Source: Sphingomonas desiccabilis
Lineage (GTDB): Bacteria > Pseudomonadota > Alphaproteobacteria > Sphingomonadales > Sphingomonadaceae
Length of the DNA stretch: 64,000 bases
Direction of reading: 5' to 3'
Assembly: GCF_004135605.1 (NCBI RefSeq)
Contig: NZ_SDPT01000004.1
Location: 109,068 to 173,067 of the forward strand
Within the stretch, counting starts at the first letter, position 1. Each line of letters starts with the position of its first letter. A program made the position numbers and the translations under genes. Of this stretch, positions 62,747 through 64,000 are shown piece after piece. Below the pieces are notes generated by a model. It did no database searches and had not been told where the DNA came from. It saw only the letters and a program-made list of their open reading frames with translations.

Positions 62747-64000
62747 GTGCTTCAGAAATACACTCGGCTTAAAAGGACTGCGCATCTTCTAGTCGGGTCC
62801 GCTGCGGCTTCCTTGCTGGCGGCATCCGCTTCTGCCCAGACGGCGCCGATTGCGGACGCGGACGAAGATCCCGCTCAGGAAATCGTGGTCACCGGCTACA
62901 GCCGCAGCCTTGAGGAAGCGATCGACATCAAGCGCAACACGATCGGTTTCTCGGACTCGATCGTCGCGACCGACATCGCCGATTTCCCCGAGCAGAACCT
63001 GTCCGAAGCGCTGCAGCGCGTGCCCGGCGTCACCATCGAGCGCGACCGGGGCCTCGGCACCCGCGTGAACGTGCGCGGCCTGCCGACCGAGTTTACCTTT
63101 GTGTCGATCAACAAGCTGGCGACCGCCTCGGGTTCGGGCGGGCGCGACGTCGAGTTCGACATCTTCGCCTCCGAACTGATCCAGTCGGTGACGGTTCAGA
63201 AGTCGCCGACCGCCGCGGACGAAGAGGGCGGCATCGCCGGCTCCGTCTACATCCGCACCGCGCGGCCGTTCGACAACCCCGGCCTGCGCCTGGTTGGCAG
63301 CGCCGAGGGTGCGTACAACTCGATCTCCGAAAAGATCGACCCGAATTTCTCGTTCCTGGCGAGCAACACCTTTGGCGACTTCGGCGTGCTCGTGTCGGTC
63401 GCCAAGCAGCAGCGCACCAACCGCACCGACTCCAACTCGGGCATCAACTTCCGTCCGATCTCGCGCTGGACAGACAAGGCCGGCAAGAACCGCGATCAGG
63501 CGATCGCCGTGCTGGCGCGCGATGCGGGCGTGACTTTCACCGATGACATGAAGAACAAGATTGTGTTCCTCGATAAGGTCGGGGACCGCGTCTATCAGAA
63601 CGACCAGGACCGGCTGGGCCTGTCGGGCTCGATCCAGTATCAGCCGAGTGACCAGTTCAACCTCGTCTTCGACGCCTTTGCCGGTTCGTACGACACGGTC
63701 GAGGACGAATATGACGCGGCCGGCTATTCCGCATCGAGCAACTCGACGCTGGAGACAATCCACGAGTTCGACGCGACGACGCTGGCTGACAGCGGCATCA
63801 TCGTGCTGCGCGACGTGTCCTATACCAACACCCAGCACGAGTTCCTGAGCAAGGAATATCGCAACAGCACCGACTATCGCCAGTTCGGCGGCGAGATGAA
63901 CTGGCAGACCGGCAGCTGGAAGATCAGCGCGCTGGGCGGCTATTCGGGTGCCAAGAAGACGCTCGACTTCGCCAACCTCAAACACGTCGCCTATGCGCCG
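62747..64000 (+). CDS. TonB-dependent receptor, cut by the window end
   Basis: 418 residues are visible with no stop. The start is a GTG four bases after TGGAGGTAAG, giving MLQKYTRLKRTAHLL and a signal peptide ending ASASAQ; no in-frame ATG is better placed. A TonB-box-like EIVVTGY follows, then the plug domain (LSEALQRVPGVTIERDRGLGTRVNVRGLP, VQKSPTAADEEGGIAG) and the first barrel strands. Its plug pattern (SIVATDIADFPEQNLSEAL) matches the large sphingomonad receptor group for sugars and other nutrients. Differs from the receptor at 25-28 kb. Complete length and ligand unknown. Confidence 0.9.
   Translation, partial: MLQKYTRLKRTAHLLVGSAAASLLAASASAQTAPIADADEDPAQEIVVTGYSRSLEEAIDIKRNTIGFSDSIVATDIADFPEQNLSEALQRVPGVTIERDRGLGTRVNVRGLPTEFTFVSINKLATASGSGGRDVEFDIFASELIQSVTVQKSPTAADEEGGIAGSVYIRTARPFDNPGLRLVGSAEGAYNSISEKIDPNFSFLASNTFGDFGVLVSVAKQQRTNRTDSNSGINFRPISRWTDKAGKNRDQAIAVLARDAGVTFTDDMKNKIVFLDKVGDRVYQNDQDRLGLSGSIQYQPSDQFNLVFDAFAGSYDTVEDEYDAAGYSASSNSTLETIHEFDATTLADSGIIVLRDVSYTNTQHEFLSKEYRNSTDYRQFGGEMNWQTGSWKISALGGYSGAKKTLDFANLKHVAYAP

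Noticed and set aside
62789..63985. Minus-strand frame of 398 codons at the right end
   Set aside because: Antisense of the second TonB receptor, whose plug motifs are unmistakable on the plus strand.
1..64000. CRISPR array, prophage or intact insertion sequence
   Set aside because: No regularly spaced repeats, no integrase, capsid or transposase genes, and no tRNA-flanked attachment site were seen.

Overview
The window is high-GC chromosomal DNA of a Sphingomonas-like alphaproteobacterium. This rests on gene content: two TonB-dependent receptors, a DUF1476 ATP-synthase-inhibitor gene, the aroQ-accB-accC order, a fused ThiS-ThiG, and the non-phosphorylative L-rhamnose pathway first described in Sphingomonas. 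I see no rRNA or tRNA gene, no CRISPR array and no intact insertion sequence.

Layout. 0.3-2.3 kb: a BlaI repressor and BlaR1-like M56 protease pair, with two dyad operators. 2.8-8.9 kb: housekeeping leftward operons, namely DUF1476-bolA-grxD, leuC-small ORF-leuD, and scoA-lipoprotein phosphatase-scoB. 9-18.4 kb: a MASE1/PAS/GGDEF diguanylate cyclase, CsbD, thiSG, aroQ-accB-accC, arsC, a phospholipase D-type enzyme, cidA-lrgB and a YbaN-type protein. 18.6-31.5 kb: a glycan or plant-glycoside locus with a secreted GH2 enzyme bearing an N-terminal LamG-like domain, a carboxylesterase, a tryptophan-halogenase-like flavoenzyme, a TonB receptor, a DUF1080 hydrolase, a Tat-type Gfo/Idh/MocA oxidoreductase and a secreted cupin. 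31.6-42.7 kb: a Na+/H+ antiporter, then a divergent L-rhamnose regulon. The leftward arm is LRA3-LRA6-LRA5-LRA2-rhaT and the rightward arm is iclR-LRA1-lutA-lutB-lutC. 42.9-47.5 kb: a small zinc-ribbon-like protein and a PaoABC-type molybdenum aldehyde oxidoreductase below a MarR gene. 47.5-64 kb: an accessory zone of small regulator/enzyme modules and several decayed genes (LysR, DUF2254, alpha/beta hydrolase, nucleotidyltransferase), ending in a second TonB receptor that runs off the window.

How the genes fit together. The rhamnose arms encode every step from L-rhamnose to pyruvate plus L-lactate (LRA1, LRA2, LRA3, LRA5, LRA6). LutABC, in the same transcription unit as LRA1, would oxidise that L-lactate to pyruvate, so the locus looks self-contained from RhaT import to central metabolism. 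The upstream GH2, esterase, DUF1080 and Gfo genes and the TonB receptor could supply the sugar from glycosides; that link is inference from adjacency. The right-hand third consists of divergent regulator-target pairs (LysR/DUF2721, TetR/darcynin, LysR/DODA dioxygenase-azoreductase, AraC/O-methyltransferase-SIP), several with visible dyads in the shared promoter region. The best candidates for new biology are the rhamnose-lactate regulon, the DUF1080/Gfo pair beside a halogenase-like enzyme, and the duplicated LysR boxes at 52.1-52.2 kb.
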